From Symbiodinium sp. CCMP2592 (Eukaryota; Sar; Dinophyceae; Suessiales; Symbiodiniaceae): a DNA stretch of 64,000 nucleotides. Below the pieces are notes generated by a model. It did not search any database and was not told where the DNA came from. It worked only from the letters and a program-made list of their open reading frames with translations. Of this stretch, positions 37,177 through 45,760 are shown piece after piece. Made by a program: the position numbers and the translations under genes. Position 1 is the first letter of the stretch. The number at the start of each line of letters is the position of its first letter. The stretch spans positions 333,769-397,768 of the forward strand of contig CAJNDT010004635.1 of NCBI GenBank assembly GCA_905221615.1. The letters are read 5' to 3'.

Positions 37177-39219
37177 TCACTCAAAGGAAGGCGGCCCATC
37201 CTGAAGATTGCCCTCCTCAGCAGCCCCTTCACTCTCCTCCGTAGCCGTGCTACTGGAGCTACCAGAGGAGGAGGAAGCAGAGCCTCCTTCCTCTGCGATC
37301 TTTCTCTGGCAAATCTTACACCATGCATCTGCCTTGGCCTCCTCTACCGAAGCAACGAAAACTGCTTCGTGCACCGACCATGGAAGCACACCGCACCCGT
37401 TGGTAAGGTGCAAACGCCTGAAGCCCGTGCGCCTGGAAATGGAATACCAGAAGCGGCCCTCCTGATTTGACACAGGTTCTGAGCCGGCTACCAACGCTGC
37501 CTCAGCTCTATCATCGACTGCCAGGGTAGCAATAAGCAGTGGGAAGCGTGTCAAGAGAGCCAAGTGCCCTGCATCAGACCTTCGCCAGATTTGATGACCT
37601 GTCACCCCTCGCAAAGAACTCACACCTCGGTCGGCACAGTACCGCTTGAGATCCTCGAAAAGTTCGAGCTCACTAACAGACTCGTGTCCCAGGCAGAGTG
37701 CTTCATTCACACGCTTCTGGACACGATAGACAACCTCCCGTGCCTTAACGACGTACTCCATGCTCTGATGCGCTCCTGCCTGCCACCGGCCTAAATAGTC
37801 CAGGTCGCACTTCGGAACCCCCAGCGCTGTACCCCAGGAAGGTAGCCAGTGGCGGGCAGAATGCCCACTCCAGAAACTCTGAACATCCACAGGAACCAAA
37901 TAGAAATCATCAGCCTTCCAGACTGAGCCATCGAAACGTGGCCCCAGCAAATGCGTGTACAAGCCCCTAAGGTGCAATGAGAGCTGCTCTGGCTTGAGAA
38001 ACTTTCGGACACATCCTGAATAGTCCTTAGTGGGTGCAGCCACAAAGTAGGGGCGTTCCCAGTAAAACGCTGGCTGCTGAAATAGTTCCAATCCTACACG
38101 AAGCCAATCATGACCAGACAGGGAGAGGGTCCGGAGAATAAAGACCGGAACCTCCCTAGCCTTTTTCCCGGGCCCCGTCGTCTTGGAGCGCCTCAAAACA
38201 AGCGTGAGCCCATTATCCGTGAAGACCATGCGGCAGACATCCAACCATTGCACGTCATCAGTACGAAGGGTTCCCCAATGCATAAGCAGCCCGACCCATG
38301 CCAGAATGCGCATGAAGGGCGCCGCTTCATCGTCGATAACAAGCAATTCCATGGAGATAAGCATTGCAACAGTGCACAACTTAGCTGGTTTCTTGGGCGG
38401 CGCGCCTCTCTCCAGCTCCTCCCCCATTGCCTTAGCCATATCGTTCAGTGTGGGATCCGATCCGAGACGGCCGTCCCCTGCAATCCTTCCCACGTTCTCC
38501 AGCAGAGACAGTGAAGAGAGTACATCCCTAGGGACACTGACACCACATCCTTCGGCAATACGATGCTCCAGATAATCTGTAACATCCAGTACACTCTGAG
38601 GCCAGGAGGTTCTCTTCACCAACGTAAGCCACAAATGAAAACCCTTCCAAGTTTTAGCCCGATTCCTCAGTGTCTTGGCACGGCGGCTACCAAAAATCCT
38701 GGACCAGACCTGAGAGGGTGTCTCACTTGAACGAATGAGCTCCATAACAGGAAGATCAGCCTCCTCAATATAACCTGCCAGAACATGCTGCCACCTACCA
38801 CGTTCCTTTTGCTCCAGCTGTTCAGGATCATCTATGCCCGCCTGGAGGGACATGCCCAGGTGACTTCGACGGCGATTCTTCTGGACTTGTCCTACCACCG
38901 AAGAAATGTCCTGAAAACAGTCTTGCATAATTCGTAGCTCATCAGACGAACCCGGCAGCCTGGGGCACCGCATGAGGGTGCATTGCCGGAAGTATGCTTG
39001 TCTCTTGGCCCCTGCTCCAGTATCCCGAAGCTTCCGCAACGCATCACGGCATGCCGAAGTAACCTCTGGATCTGAAAGATTTGCAGCCGCCAATAAATCC
39101 TCCAGCCCCTCGTCGCTATCAAGGAGCTCCCAAGCAACAAGCGGATGTCCATAAGCAGCTTGCAAACCCTCACGTAAGACAGGTGGGAAGTGACCCCAGC
39201 CCTCTCTAGCAACCGGCAT
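37177..39219 (-). CDS. Tyrosine recombinase (integrase of DIRS/Ngaro type)
   Basis: 680 codons from the first ATG outside repeat B2 (39217-39219, MPVAREGWGHF); the open frame extends upstream into B2 without an ATG. The catalytic C-terminal fold shows Arg in HWGTLRTDDVQW (about 319), a Lys-bearing strand (LRRSKTTGPGKKAREVPV), HSARHWLPSWG with the His-x-x-Arg box (about 454), LGRWQ after it, and Tyr in SMEYV or VVYRV (about 488-498). The N-terminal region has a helical core-binding layout. A C-terminal Cys motif (WCKICQRK) and an acidic Ser-rich tail follow. The enzyme would insert circular cDNA without target duplication, as the borders show. Ends at TGA 37177-37179. Confidence 0.8.
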   Translation of the reverse strand: MPVAREGWGHFPPVLREGLQAAYGHPLVAWELLDSDEGLEDLLAAANLSDPEVTSACRDALRKLRDTGAGAKRQAYFRQCTLMRCPRLPGSSDELRIMQDCFQDISSVVGQVQKNRRRSHLGMSLQAGIDDPEQLEQKERGRWQHVLAGYIEEADLPVMELIRSSETPSQVWSRIFGSRRAKTLRNRAKTWKGFHLWLTLVKRTSWPQSVLDVTDYLEHRIAEGCGVSVPRDVLSSLSLLENVGRIAGDGRLGSDPTLNDMAKAMGEELERGAPPKKPAKLCTVAMLISMELLVIDDEAAPFMRILAWVGLLMHWGTLRTDDVQWLDVCRMVFTDNGLTLVLRRSKTTGPGKKAREVPVFILRTLSLSGHDWLRVGLELFQQPAFYWERPYFVAAPTKDYSGCVRKFLKPEQLSLHLRGLYTHLLGPRFDGSVWKADDFYLVPVDVQSFWSGHSARHWLPSWGTALGVPKCDLDYLGRWQAGAHQSMEYVVKAREVVYRVQKRVNEALCLGHESVSELELFEDLKRYCADRGVSSLRGVTGHQIWRRSDAGHLALLTRFPLLIATLAVDDRAEAALVAGSEPVSNQEGRFWYSISRRTGFRRLHLTNGCGVLPWSVHEAVFVASVEEAKADAWCKICQRKIAEEGGSASSSSGSSSSTATEESEGAAEEGNLQDGPPSFE

Positions 39220-39254
39220 CGCTGTCAGCCTGCATCCATGGCTGCGTCCCACCC

Positions 39255-39479
39255 GAACAAAAACATTGCCCCACCTCCGGGCTCGAGCATAACTGATATG
39301 AAGCAAAGATGTCAATCGTCCAACACGATTCAAAAGGGCAAGACGTGAGCATGCAAACTAGCATGCAAAAAGAGAATGCTTCAAGAAATGGGAAAACCAA
39401 AATCATTGGTTTCCAAAGAGGCCCACCCTACCAGCCCCTTTCATGATTTGGAAAATGCCTTTGGGCAAGCCCAAGAAGC
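39255..39479 (-). repeat. Split direct repeat B, copy 2 (5' terminus on the minus strand)
   Basis: 225 bp matching 31299-31525 except for a 2-base deletion in the GCATGCAAA(AC)CTAGC segment. It borders parent pol sequence directly at 39480. Confidence 0.9.
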
Positions 39480-40304
39480 ATATACAATGCCGTCCCCTTT
39501 CTTTCCCGTACTCCAATGTTCAATCTCCTCGGGAGCCAACTTCTTTTCTTTCAAGATCTTAATAATCTCTCCAGGTTCTTCGATGTCTCCTTCGGGGATG
39601 AGTCTACCGGTTGGACCGACTTCGCGGGGCGATCGTCGATCTTTCCCAGTGACCTTTGGTTCAGAAGGAGGCGGTGCTGCACGTAGACCCAGCTCTTCAT
39701 CTAGTTCTTCGAGTCTTTTGTCTCCTATGGCATCGATAGCTTCATGTTCTGCTGACTTGAAGACTTCGCCGAGCGGCTCCGTCTCAATGTCAGATGGATC
39801 TATGTCCTGTAAGTCAGGATCTTCTCCGGGATCCGGTGGAGGAAGAAGTCCATTTTGATCATCATCATCCCCGTCGCCACCATTTCCCCCGGGCGGACCG
39901 TCATCACCGTCATCGACGTCTTTTATCTCCTTGCCAGCGAGGTCAACGTTGTGCCTGAGTCCCTCAATGGTTGAATTCATCCTTTCGTACTCGGCTTTCA
40001 GGGGAAACGTTATCTCCTCTGGGAAGTAGATAACTTCTGTCTCGTACGGTCTCATCAACTTCCTGGGAACAGATGCGTCCATCGACAAGTTCGCGTTGGC
40101 AAATTCCTTCATATCCCAAACGCGATACTTCTTGGACCATCCTTGACCAGCAGTGATGATGTATCCGGCAAAATGCCTGGAATCCCCTTTGGATCGAATT
40201 TGTTGCCATATGTCTTCGGCCTTGTGTCCGTCGGCTTGAAGAAGACTTTGGCCCCAAAGGGTATGGCTTTTCCCTCGAAGTCCTTTCCAGTCATTCGCTT
40301 CCAC
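39480..40304 (-). CDS. Giant element pol: integrase C-terminal to RT linker, upstream of insertion
   Basis: Credible from about 40172 downward (FAGYIITAGQGWSKKYRVWD, typical of the segment behind copia integrase), followed by an acidic Gly/Asp-rich linker. Loss of one base in the A-run at 40170-40173 (T-run on minus) explains the shift from the integrase frame, since adding one T would join GIPGI to FAGYI. The frame enters repeat B2 at 39479 and would read straight on at 31019 without the insertion. Confidence 0.75.
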
Positions 40305-41755
40305 GCTGAATCACCATCGCCCTCCACGTCTTCAACGTTGAGGTTCTGCATCACGCAATTAAGCGCAAAGGACCAGTATTGAGCGGGCAATCCGGCGTGT
40401 AGCATGGATGCTGCGACTGTGTTGATCACTTCTTGATTTGATCGTTCAGCGAGTGAATTGTTACTGGGTTTCCCTGGAAGGGAATGATCTATCACGATCT
40501 TCAACTGCGCCATAGCTGAATCGAACTCTGGTGCTTCATCACTGTACGCCATATGAATCTTGCGTCTTCCCATAAGGCGTCTGATGGCCATGACGACTTC
40601 GTCAGTGCTCCTTGAAGCCGTGGGAATCGCTGCGATCATTTTGGTGGCGATGTCTCTGATGACTAGAACTTCACGTGCTCCGTCATCGAGTCCGATGCCT
40701 GCTTCGGCGGCCTTGCGCATGTCAAGGAAGTCGAACGTCACAAGATCTCCCCAGTGTTTGATCACACGTTGAAACGCACCTCGTTGTGTTCGCAAGTGCT
40801 TCATCTTCGCGCGTATGCACGATTCGCAATATGGATTGCGGTAGCGATGAGTACACAGATGTGCCAACGTCTTAGCTTCGGCTTTCAGTGTTCCGACTCT
40901 GGCCTTGCGGCTCGGCGCACCGTCGCCTTCTACATCAATGATCACCTCATCGTCACCATCCAATGGAATTTCACCCACTCCTTTTCCTTCGTCATCGTCC
41001 GGAGGTCGTCCGGCCTCGGACTCTGGTACTTCTTCTATAGGAGGTTCTTGGGGTTCAGGATCAGGAGGTCGTTCATGATCGTCACCTTCTTCTTCTGCTT
41101 CAATCTCGCTCGGTGCAGCTTCAGCGGCAGCTGCGACGCTGACGTCAACATTGCCCGCTGTTAGCGCACCCTTGAAGATTTCGGTGATCGCTTTGGCCTC
41201 CGGATCATCATGAACCAATGACTTGGAACTCCCGGCACGAACGTACGGGATGTCACCGTTCACGAACAGAGATATTCTCTTGCCCTGCGGGTTGATCATG
41301 AATGGTTCCCTTCCGGGTGGCCACACAAACCCGTAGTTGAAGTTCATACATCTCTTGCCTATGGAAAGCACCGACGGCGTGTCATCCAACACATAAGCGT
41401 TGATCGGTTCCTCGAACGACTCAGTCTGGAAATTCGACACGAGATCGGTATCGGTGATTCCATTGGCTGTCTGAAATGATATGGGCTCTGGAGTCACGAG
41501 TGTTTCGAGACTGTGCTTCTCGATCTTCTTCTGAGATATGAGGTCGTGACCACACCCAGTGTCCATGAGAAACTTGATCTTCTTCTTGAGGATGACTGGT
41601 TGAACCATGCATTTGAATACGCCTTGATTGATGATCCGTTTGCTGTGTGCAGCATCGAGTTCGCGCTCAACGATGGAATCCTCACCGTCGTAGAAGAAAC
41701 TTCTTCCACTCGAGACGTTCCTGGGATTCGTACGAATGAAACTCGATCTCCGCAT
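40109..41755 (-). CDS. Giant element protease-integrase
   Basis: Starts with ATG at 41753-41755, immediately after an in-frame TGA and overlapping the end of gag by 262 bp in another frame, so Gag-Pol would need ribosomal frameshifting or separate initiation. The aspartic protease has FLMDTGCGHDLIS (about 58-70). A long acidic linker follows (about 190-270), then the integrase zinc segment HRYRNPYCESCIRAKMKH (about 305), catalytic Asp in VTFDFLDM (about 340), Asp in AYSDEAPEF (about 402) and Glu in SLAERSNQE (about 436). The last 20-odd residues after GIPGI are out of frame because of a one-base deletion. Confidence 0.8.
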   Translation of the reverse strand: MRRSSFIRTNPRNVSSGRSFFYDGEDSIVERELDAAHSKRIINQGVFKCMVQPVILKKKIKFLMDTGCGHDLISQKKIEKHSLETLVTPEPISFQTANGITDTDLVSNFQTESFEEPINAYVLDDTPSVLSIGKRCMNFNYGFVWPPGREPFMINPQGKRISLFVNGDIPYVRAGSSKSLVHDDPEAKAITEIFKGALTAGNVDVSVAAAAEAAPSEIEAEEEGDDHERPPDPEPQEPPIEEVPESEAGRPPDDDEGKGVGEIPLDGDDEVIIDVEGDGAPSRKARVGTLKAEAKTLAHLCTHRYRNPYCESCIRAKMKHLRTQRGAFQRVIKHWGDLVTFDFLDMRKAAEAGIGLDDGAREVLVIRDIATKMIAAIPTASRSTDEVVMAIRRLMGRRKIHMAYSDEAPEFDSAMAQLKIVIDHSLPGKPSNNSLAERSNQEVINTVAASMLHAGLPAQYWSFALNCVMQNLNVEDVEGDGDSAWKRMTGKDFEGKAIPFGAKVFFKPTDTRPKTYGNKFDPKGIPGILPDTSSLLVKDGPRSIAFGI

Positions 41756-44700
41756 TGATCATCATCGTCGTCAACCATGTCTCTCATGATCTGTGCCCTC
41801 AATCTCGCTTTGTGCTTGGCGAATTCCAAGCTCACGGCGCGGTCCTCATCATTGATAAACGCTTCCATGTCGACGTACTTCACCTTCCGCTCTTTGTCTT
41901 TCTTCGATCTTCTAGGACACGAAGAAATGAACTTCACGTCATCGGCGAACGTCACATTACGCTTTATCTCTTTTCGGGTCGACGTAGTCGTTCCCGAGGA
42001 TTCGTCATCTGTTGAACAATCCGAATCAGCGTCGCTGTCAACGGATGGACAATCTGACTCCTCCTCATCTTGTCTTGAAGATCGCTTCCATATAGCCGGA
42101 GCTGATGGATTCCACCTTCGACACAATCTGATGGCGGGTGCCGCAGGGAGTGCCTTGGCCTTGGCATTCGGCTTCGCTGGAGCTGCCTTCGCTTCGGATT
42201 TAGCTTTAGCTTTTGCCTTTGGTTCCGGAGCTGGGGTAGCTGCTGCCTCATGCTTGAAAGGACAATTCTCTCTTGAGCACGAGCCTGTGTTCTTGAACGA
42301 GTAGCATATCCTGTTTCCTCCTCCTCCAGATGGACTTGGAGTTCTCGTCCTCGGCGTGAAGGGTCGCTCTGGAGTCTTCTTCGAGTGACTGAATGGACAC
42401 TTATCACCATTTCGACACCCTGCATCTGTGAAATGGAACTTGCAGCGGATTTGCTTCTTGCTTTTGTCACCTCTGTTGTCCGCTGACTCACTCCTCGTCT
42501 TCTTCTTGGGCTTTGGCTTGGTCTTCGCATGACTCTTCGCTTTGCTTTGAGGTAGTACAGGTGTTGCTTTATCCGGCTTGGTCGGCGAAGCCTTGACCTT
42601 TGCGGATGGAGCTGCGTTAGGCGTTGGTTTCTCGGGTACCTTGGCCGGTGCAGCAAGCAAATCCTTGCCCTCAAGCATCTGGCGCAAGCCGATTTGGGTC
42701 TGAGTGAGATTTGACTGTTCTCGTCTCCGCATGATAGTACGGTCAATGATCTTCATCAGGTTGTCGTACGATCGGTCTTCATGATTGTAGGGCAAGTGCT
42801 CGTAATGCATGCCCAACTCCATCTTCATTGCGGGCGAGTCTTTGATCTTGCTGTACAAGCAATCACGGAGAGCTGTTTTGGATGGAATGTCCTCTGGTCT
42901 CATCCGTCCCAGAACTTCTAACCACGTTTGCTTGAACGTATGAAGCTTGTTGTCTCCTTGGTACTGGAGCTTCACCAAATACTCAAGAGTGATGATCATG
43001 TCGAGACGATCGTGCGTTCGAAAACTTTCATACATCATCGCAATGATTTGTCGTCCTTTGATGATCTTCCCGTCGGGCCTGCTGATGTAATCGTTAGCCT
43101 TCCGGTTCACCTCAAGGTACAGGTCAGCTGATTTGTCACCACCGGCACGTAGCATTGCGACCATGGCGATCCCCAATTTGACGTCTATGCTCTTGAACTT
43201 CTTGTGTCCTGAATCATTCAATGCTTCGACATCAGGGAATGGGTTGAACGCTGGTGCCAGCCATAACATCCAGTCCTCATGATGTGGGTCGGCTGATGCT
43301 CCTAAGACATTGGCCGTGCACACGGATCGCCAGTTGTTGAGATGAGTGAGAGTAGGCCATGGAGGAACGGTCACTTTGTCGGCTTCCCTCCTGGAAATTC
43401 TCACCTCTGTGACTTCAGGATCCGCGTCTCCATCAGGATCACGCGCATGCGAGCCAGGATCCGATTCAGGTTTGCCTCCACCGCTTTTCTTCTTATCATC
43501 ATCATCGTCAGGCGGGTCAGGAGGGTCATACCCCGTGCCGGTTCCTTCATCGTGCTCTCCATCTTCGTTCTCGTCGCCAGCCTCGTCACCGTCATCGTCT
43601 CCATTATCCTCCTGAATCGTTTCAGCGAATAACTTCCACTCATCACGATCAGCTCTGAGACGTTGTTCGGCTTTCTGGGCCTTGAGTACTTCGCTTCGCA
43701 GATCGGCAATCTTCTCCTCGTACCGTTCCGCGACCTCTTTCTCGATCTGACGTCTCCTTGCTTCATGAATGGAATCGTCATAGGCAATAGGGGGACCGAT
43801 GAGGTCGTTGCCCTTCGTAGATGCGGTAACACCGTCGACACCAACAGGTCTTGAGGAGCTGGCAGATGCTGTGGACTTCGATCCCAACATCCCGCGATCC
43901 TCCAAGAGTTCGCGTAGCTGTCGATCACGCACGGCTGCCGCATCACTTTTCCCATGAAATCCGCTTGGTATGCCGAACAAAGTGGCTGCACTAGGCGTGG
44001 AACGCGCAAGTGCTGGGCTGCTAATACCTGGCACGTAGTGCTCGGGCATTGCATCCGCCACGATTGGCATTGAACTGCGGCCAGTGAAGAAGTTTCCACC
44101 GGTGAATGGAATTCCATCCATCACAAGGTTCTTGTCCTTGTCCGATTCCGAGAATGCGAACTTCTCTTTGGCGACTGGACTAACTTGACTTGGGGACCGT
44201 ATTTCAGGGGATCGTACCTCACCTCCTACGGAAAATGCAGGCACTACTTCCTTTCCTACGTGCTCCCAGCCAGACTCAGTAGTCCTCGAAGACATGGGCA
44301 TGCTTGAAGGCCGTGTCGCTCCTCCGTAATTGGAGTTTCGCGCTGCCTCCAATTCGCTGCGTGTCCTCGCTTGAAGATCTTCTTGTGCTTTGAGCGTTTT
44401 CCTGAGTTCACTCAGCTCGTCGTGCAAGGTAGGCAATGATCGCCTTGCATGATCTTCATTCTGATGAAGTCGGTCCTCTGCTTCTTGCATCCTCTTCACA
44501 GCCATTTTGCGGTACTCTTCCTCTTCACCAAGACGTTCGCGAAGCCGAAATCGTTCTTGATCAATGGCTGCGCTGTTTCCAGCTAGCCCTTGGATCTCGT
44601 TCACGGCCCGCAACTCCTGGTTCTTGACCAAGTGGAATCGTTCCTGCATTGCTTGTAAGGCTTGTTCCGAACTTGCTGTGTTTGACCGGAGGACCAAGTT

Positions 44701-45696
44701 CTCTCTGGCATGTTCATGAAGTTCATGAGTCAGACGCTCATACTCACGTGCCATAAGCTCACCATCGCCTTGCGCTCTTGCCTCCAACTGCACAAAGTTA
44801 GTGGCTGCCTCCGTGCGGAACACGTGTAGCTGTTGAGCTAACTCCTCGGCAACGGCATGTGCTTGACGTTGTTGAGCAGAGTTCTGTTCGTCCATGCGAA
44901 ACAAAGCTGTTTCATAGTCTCGCTTCATCTCCTGATTGACATTGTTGATGTGCCTCATGGCTAAGCATGCATGGTCACGTTGTCGTTCCAATTCTTCAAT
45001 GCGAATTCCAGATCCTTCATCTTCTTGTTGCATCTCCTTGATCTTGTCCATCAGGGTCTGAACAACTCCTTCGTATTCTTGCATCTGACTGCGATAGTAC
45101 ATCTGCTGCGCAAGGTTAGATGCTTCGAGCTGTTGCGAAATCGTCAGTTCCTGATAGGCATTCGGACCATCAGCTATGGCAGGCGTGGCCACGGACGACG
45201 CATCACCACGTGCAGGAATCGTATCCAGAGTCATGTCCAGATCGTCAGCATCACGTGGTTGATTGGTAACCATCCGATTCCACGTCATGGACTTGTCACG
45301 CCCACGAGTAGCCGAAGTCCTCGATCGTGCTGAAGAGCTTCTCGAAGATGATGGTCTTGACTTCTTTTCCAAGGTCTTGACTCCTTTGTCCTTGGCCCTG
45401 GACGTAGTCCGAGGTGCCTGAAAACCAGACGCTTCGGCCCGTCGTTCTGAAGCCTTGCCCGTCCTCGAACCTGTGGATGTCGGACGCGAAGGCGTAGATG
45501 CTCTTGGTAGACTCTTTGCTTTCCCCTTGGGAACTGCCTTTGCAATGGCAAGCGCAGAAGATTGACCTTTGTCATCTTCCGTGGAGCTATCAACGGATTG
45601 CACCACTGTGTCATCAGCTGTTGACTCACCAACGGCTGGCGCTGCCACATCGGCACCGAAAGTCATTGTCGTATCTTGGCTTGATCCTGAGTTCAT
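41494..45696 (-). CDS. Giant element Gag with long coiled coil and two CCCH zinc fingers
   Basis: 1,400 codons from ATG 45694-45696, 65 bp downstream of the 5' LTR. Residues about 1-175 are Ser/Lys/Arg-rich; about 178-455 is a long Gln/Glu-rich coiled coil; about 720-760 is an acidic Asp/Pro run. A capsid-type gag domain at about 775-1005 (LEYLVKLQYQGDNKLHTFKQ, copia-like) is followed by two C-x8-C-x4/5-C-x3-H fingers, CKFHFTDAGCRNGDKCPFSH (about 1083) and CYSFKNTGSCSRENCPFKH (about 1130). Copia gags usually have a single CCHC knuckle and about 300-450 residues, so this one is three times longer and has swapped finger type. The last roughly 80 residues overlap pol and may be read in the other frame. 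Confidence 0.85.
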   Translation of the reverse strand: MNSGSSQDTTMTFGADVAAPAVGESTADDTVVQSVDSSTEDDKGQSSALAIAKAVPKGKAKSLPRASTPSRPTSTGSRTGKASERRAEASGFQAPRTTSRAKDKGVKTLEKKSRPSSSRSSSARSRTSATRGRDKSMTWNRMVTNQPRDADDLDMTLDTIPARGDASSVATPAIADGPNAYQELTISQQLEASNLAQQMYYRSQMQEYEGVVQTLMDKIKEMQQEDEGSGIRIEELERQRDHACLAMRHINNVNQEMKRDYETALFRMDEQNSAQQRQAHAVAEELAQQLHVFRTEAATNFVQLEARAQGDGELMAREYERLTHELHEHARENLVLRSNTASSEQALQAMQERFHLVKNQELRAVNEIQGLAGNSAAIDQERFRLRERLGEEEEYRKMAVKRMQEAEDRLHQNEDHARRSLPTLHDELSELRKTLKAQEDLQARTRSELEAARNSNYGGATRPSSMPMSSRTTESGWEHVGKEVVPAFSVGGEVRSPEIRSPSQVSPVAKEKFAFSESDKDKNLVMDGIPFTGGNFFTGRSSMPIVADAMPEHYVPGISSPALARSTPSAATLFGIPSGFHGKSDAAAVRDRQLRELLEDRGMLGSKSTASASSSRPVGVDGVTASTKGNDLIGPPIAYDDSIHEARRRQIEKEVAERYEEKIADLRSEVLKAQKAEQRLRADRDEWKLFAETIQEDNGDDDGDEAGDENEDGEHDEGTGTGYDPPDPPDDDDDKKKSGGGKPESDPGSHARDPDGDADPEVTEVRISRREADKVTVPPWPTLTHLNNWRSVCTANVLGASADPHHEDWMLWLAPAFNPFPDVEALNDSGHKKFKSIDVKLGIAMVAMLRAGGDKSADLYLEVNRKANDYISRPDGKIIKGRQIIAMMYESFRTHDRLDMIITLEYLVKLQYQGDNKLHTFKQTWLEVLGRMRPEDIPSKTALRDCLYSKIKDSPAMKMELGMHYEHLPYNHEDRSYDNLMKIIDRTIMRRREQSNLTQTQIGLRQMLEGKDLLAAPAKVPEKPTPNAAPSAKVKASPTKPDKATPVLPQSKAKSHAKTKPKPKKKTRSESADNRGDKSKKQIRCKFHFTDAGCRNGDKCPFSHSKKTPERPFTPRTRTPSPSGGGGNRICYSFKNTGSCSRENCPFKHEAAATPAPEPKAKAKAKSEAKAAPAKPNAKAKALPAAPAIRLCRRWNPSAPAIWKRSSRQDEEESDCPSVDSDADSDCSTDDESSGTTTSTRKEIKRNVTFADDVKFISSCPRRSKKDKERKVKYVDMEAFINDEDRAVSLEFAKHKARLRAQIMRDMVDDDDDQCGDRVSFVRIPGTSRVEEVSSTTVRIPSLSANSMLHTANGSSIKAYSNAWFNQSSSRRRSSFSWTLGVVTTSYLRRRSRSTVSKHS

Positions 45697-45741
45697 TGTG
45701 GTCGTAGTAGATCAAGTAGTCGTTGCTGTAGAAAGGCAGAG

Positions 45742-45760
45742 CCGCGTACGGCTGATAACC
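45742..45760 (-). promoter_or_regulatory. Candidate primer-binding site of the giant element
   Basis: Directly inside the 5' LTR (minus strand) the sequence is GGTTATCAGCCGTACGCGGC, close to the initiator-Met-tRNA-type GGTATCAGAGC site of many copia elements but not identical. Position is right; tRNA identity is uncertain. The leader 45697-45760 has no other feature. Confidence 0.45.

Larger units (their letters stand above)
31020..39479 (-). mobile_element. Tyrosine-recombinase (DIRS/Ngaro/PAT-type) retrotransposon with DNA-modification domains
   Basis: 8,460 bp inserted in the giant element's pol. The termini are split direct repeats: on the minus strand B2 - genes - A2 B1 - 59-bp spacer - A1, the A-ORFs-B-A-B plan of PAT/Ngaro elements. 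There is no target duplication, and the host frame is restored exactly by excision, both expected for tyrosine-recombinase integration. Genes on the minus strand: tyrosine recombinase (39219-37177), small ORF, gag-like CCCH/CCHC protein (36897-35605), then methyltransferase-like + dioxygenase-like + RT + RNase H (35604-31765). All four share one reading frame, separated by TGA codons. In well-known relatives the recombinase gene is last; here it is first. Confidence 0.85.

Noticed and set aside
41964-42746. Minus-strand Arg/Gln-rich frame of 260 codons
   Set aside because: Frame-shifted shadow of the Gag region with the two CCCH fingers.
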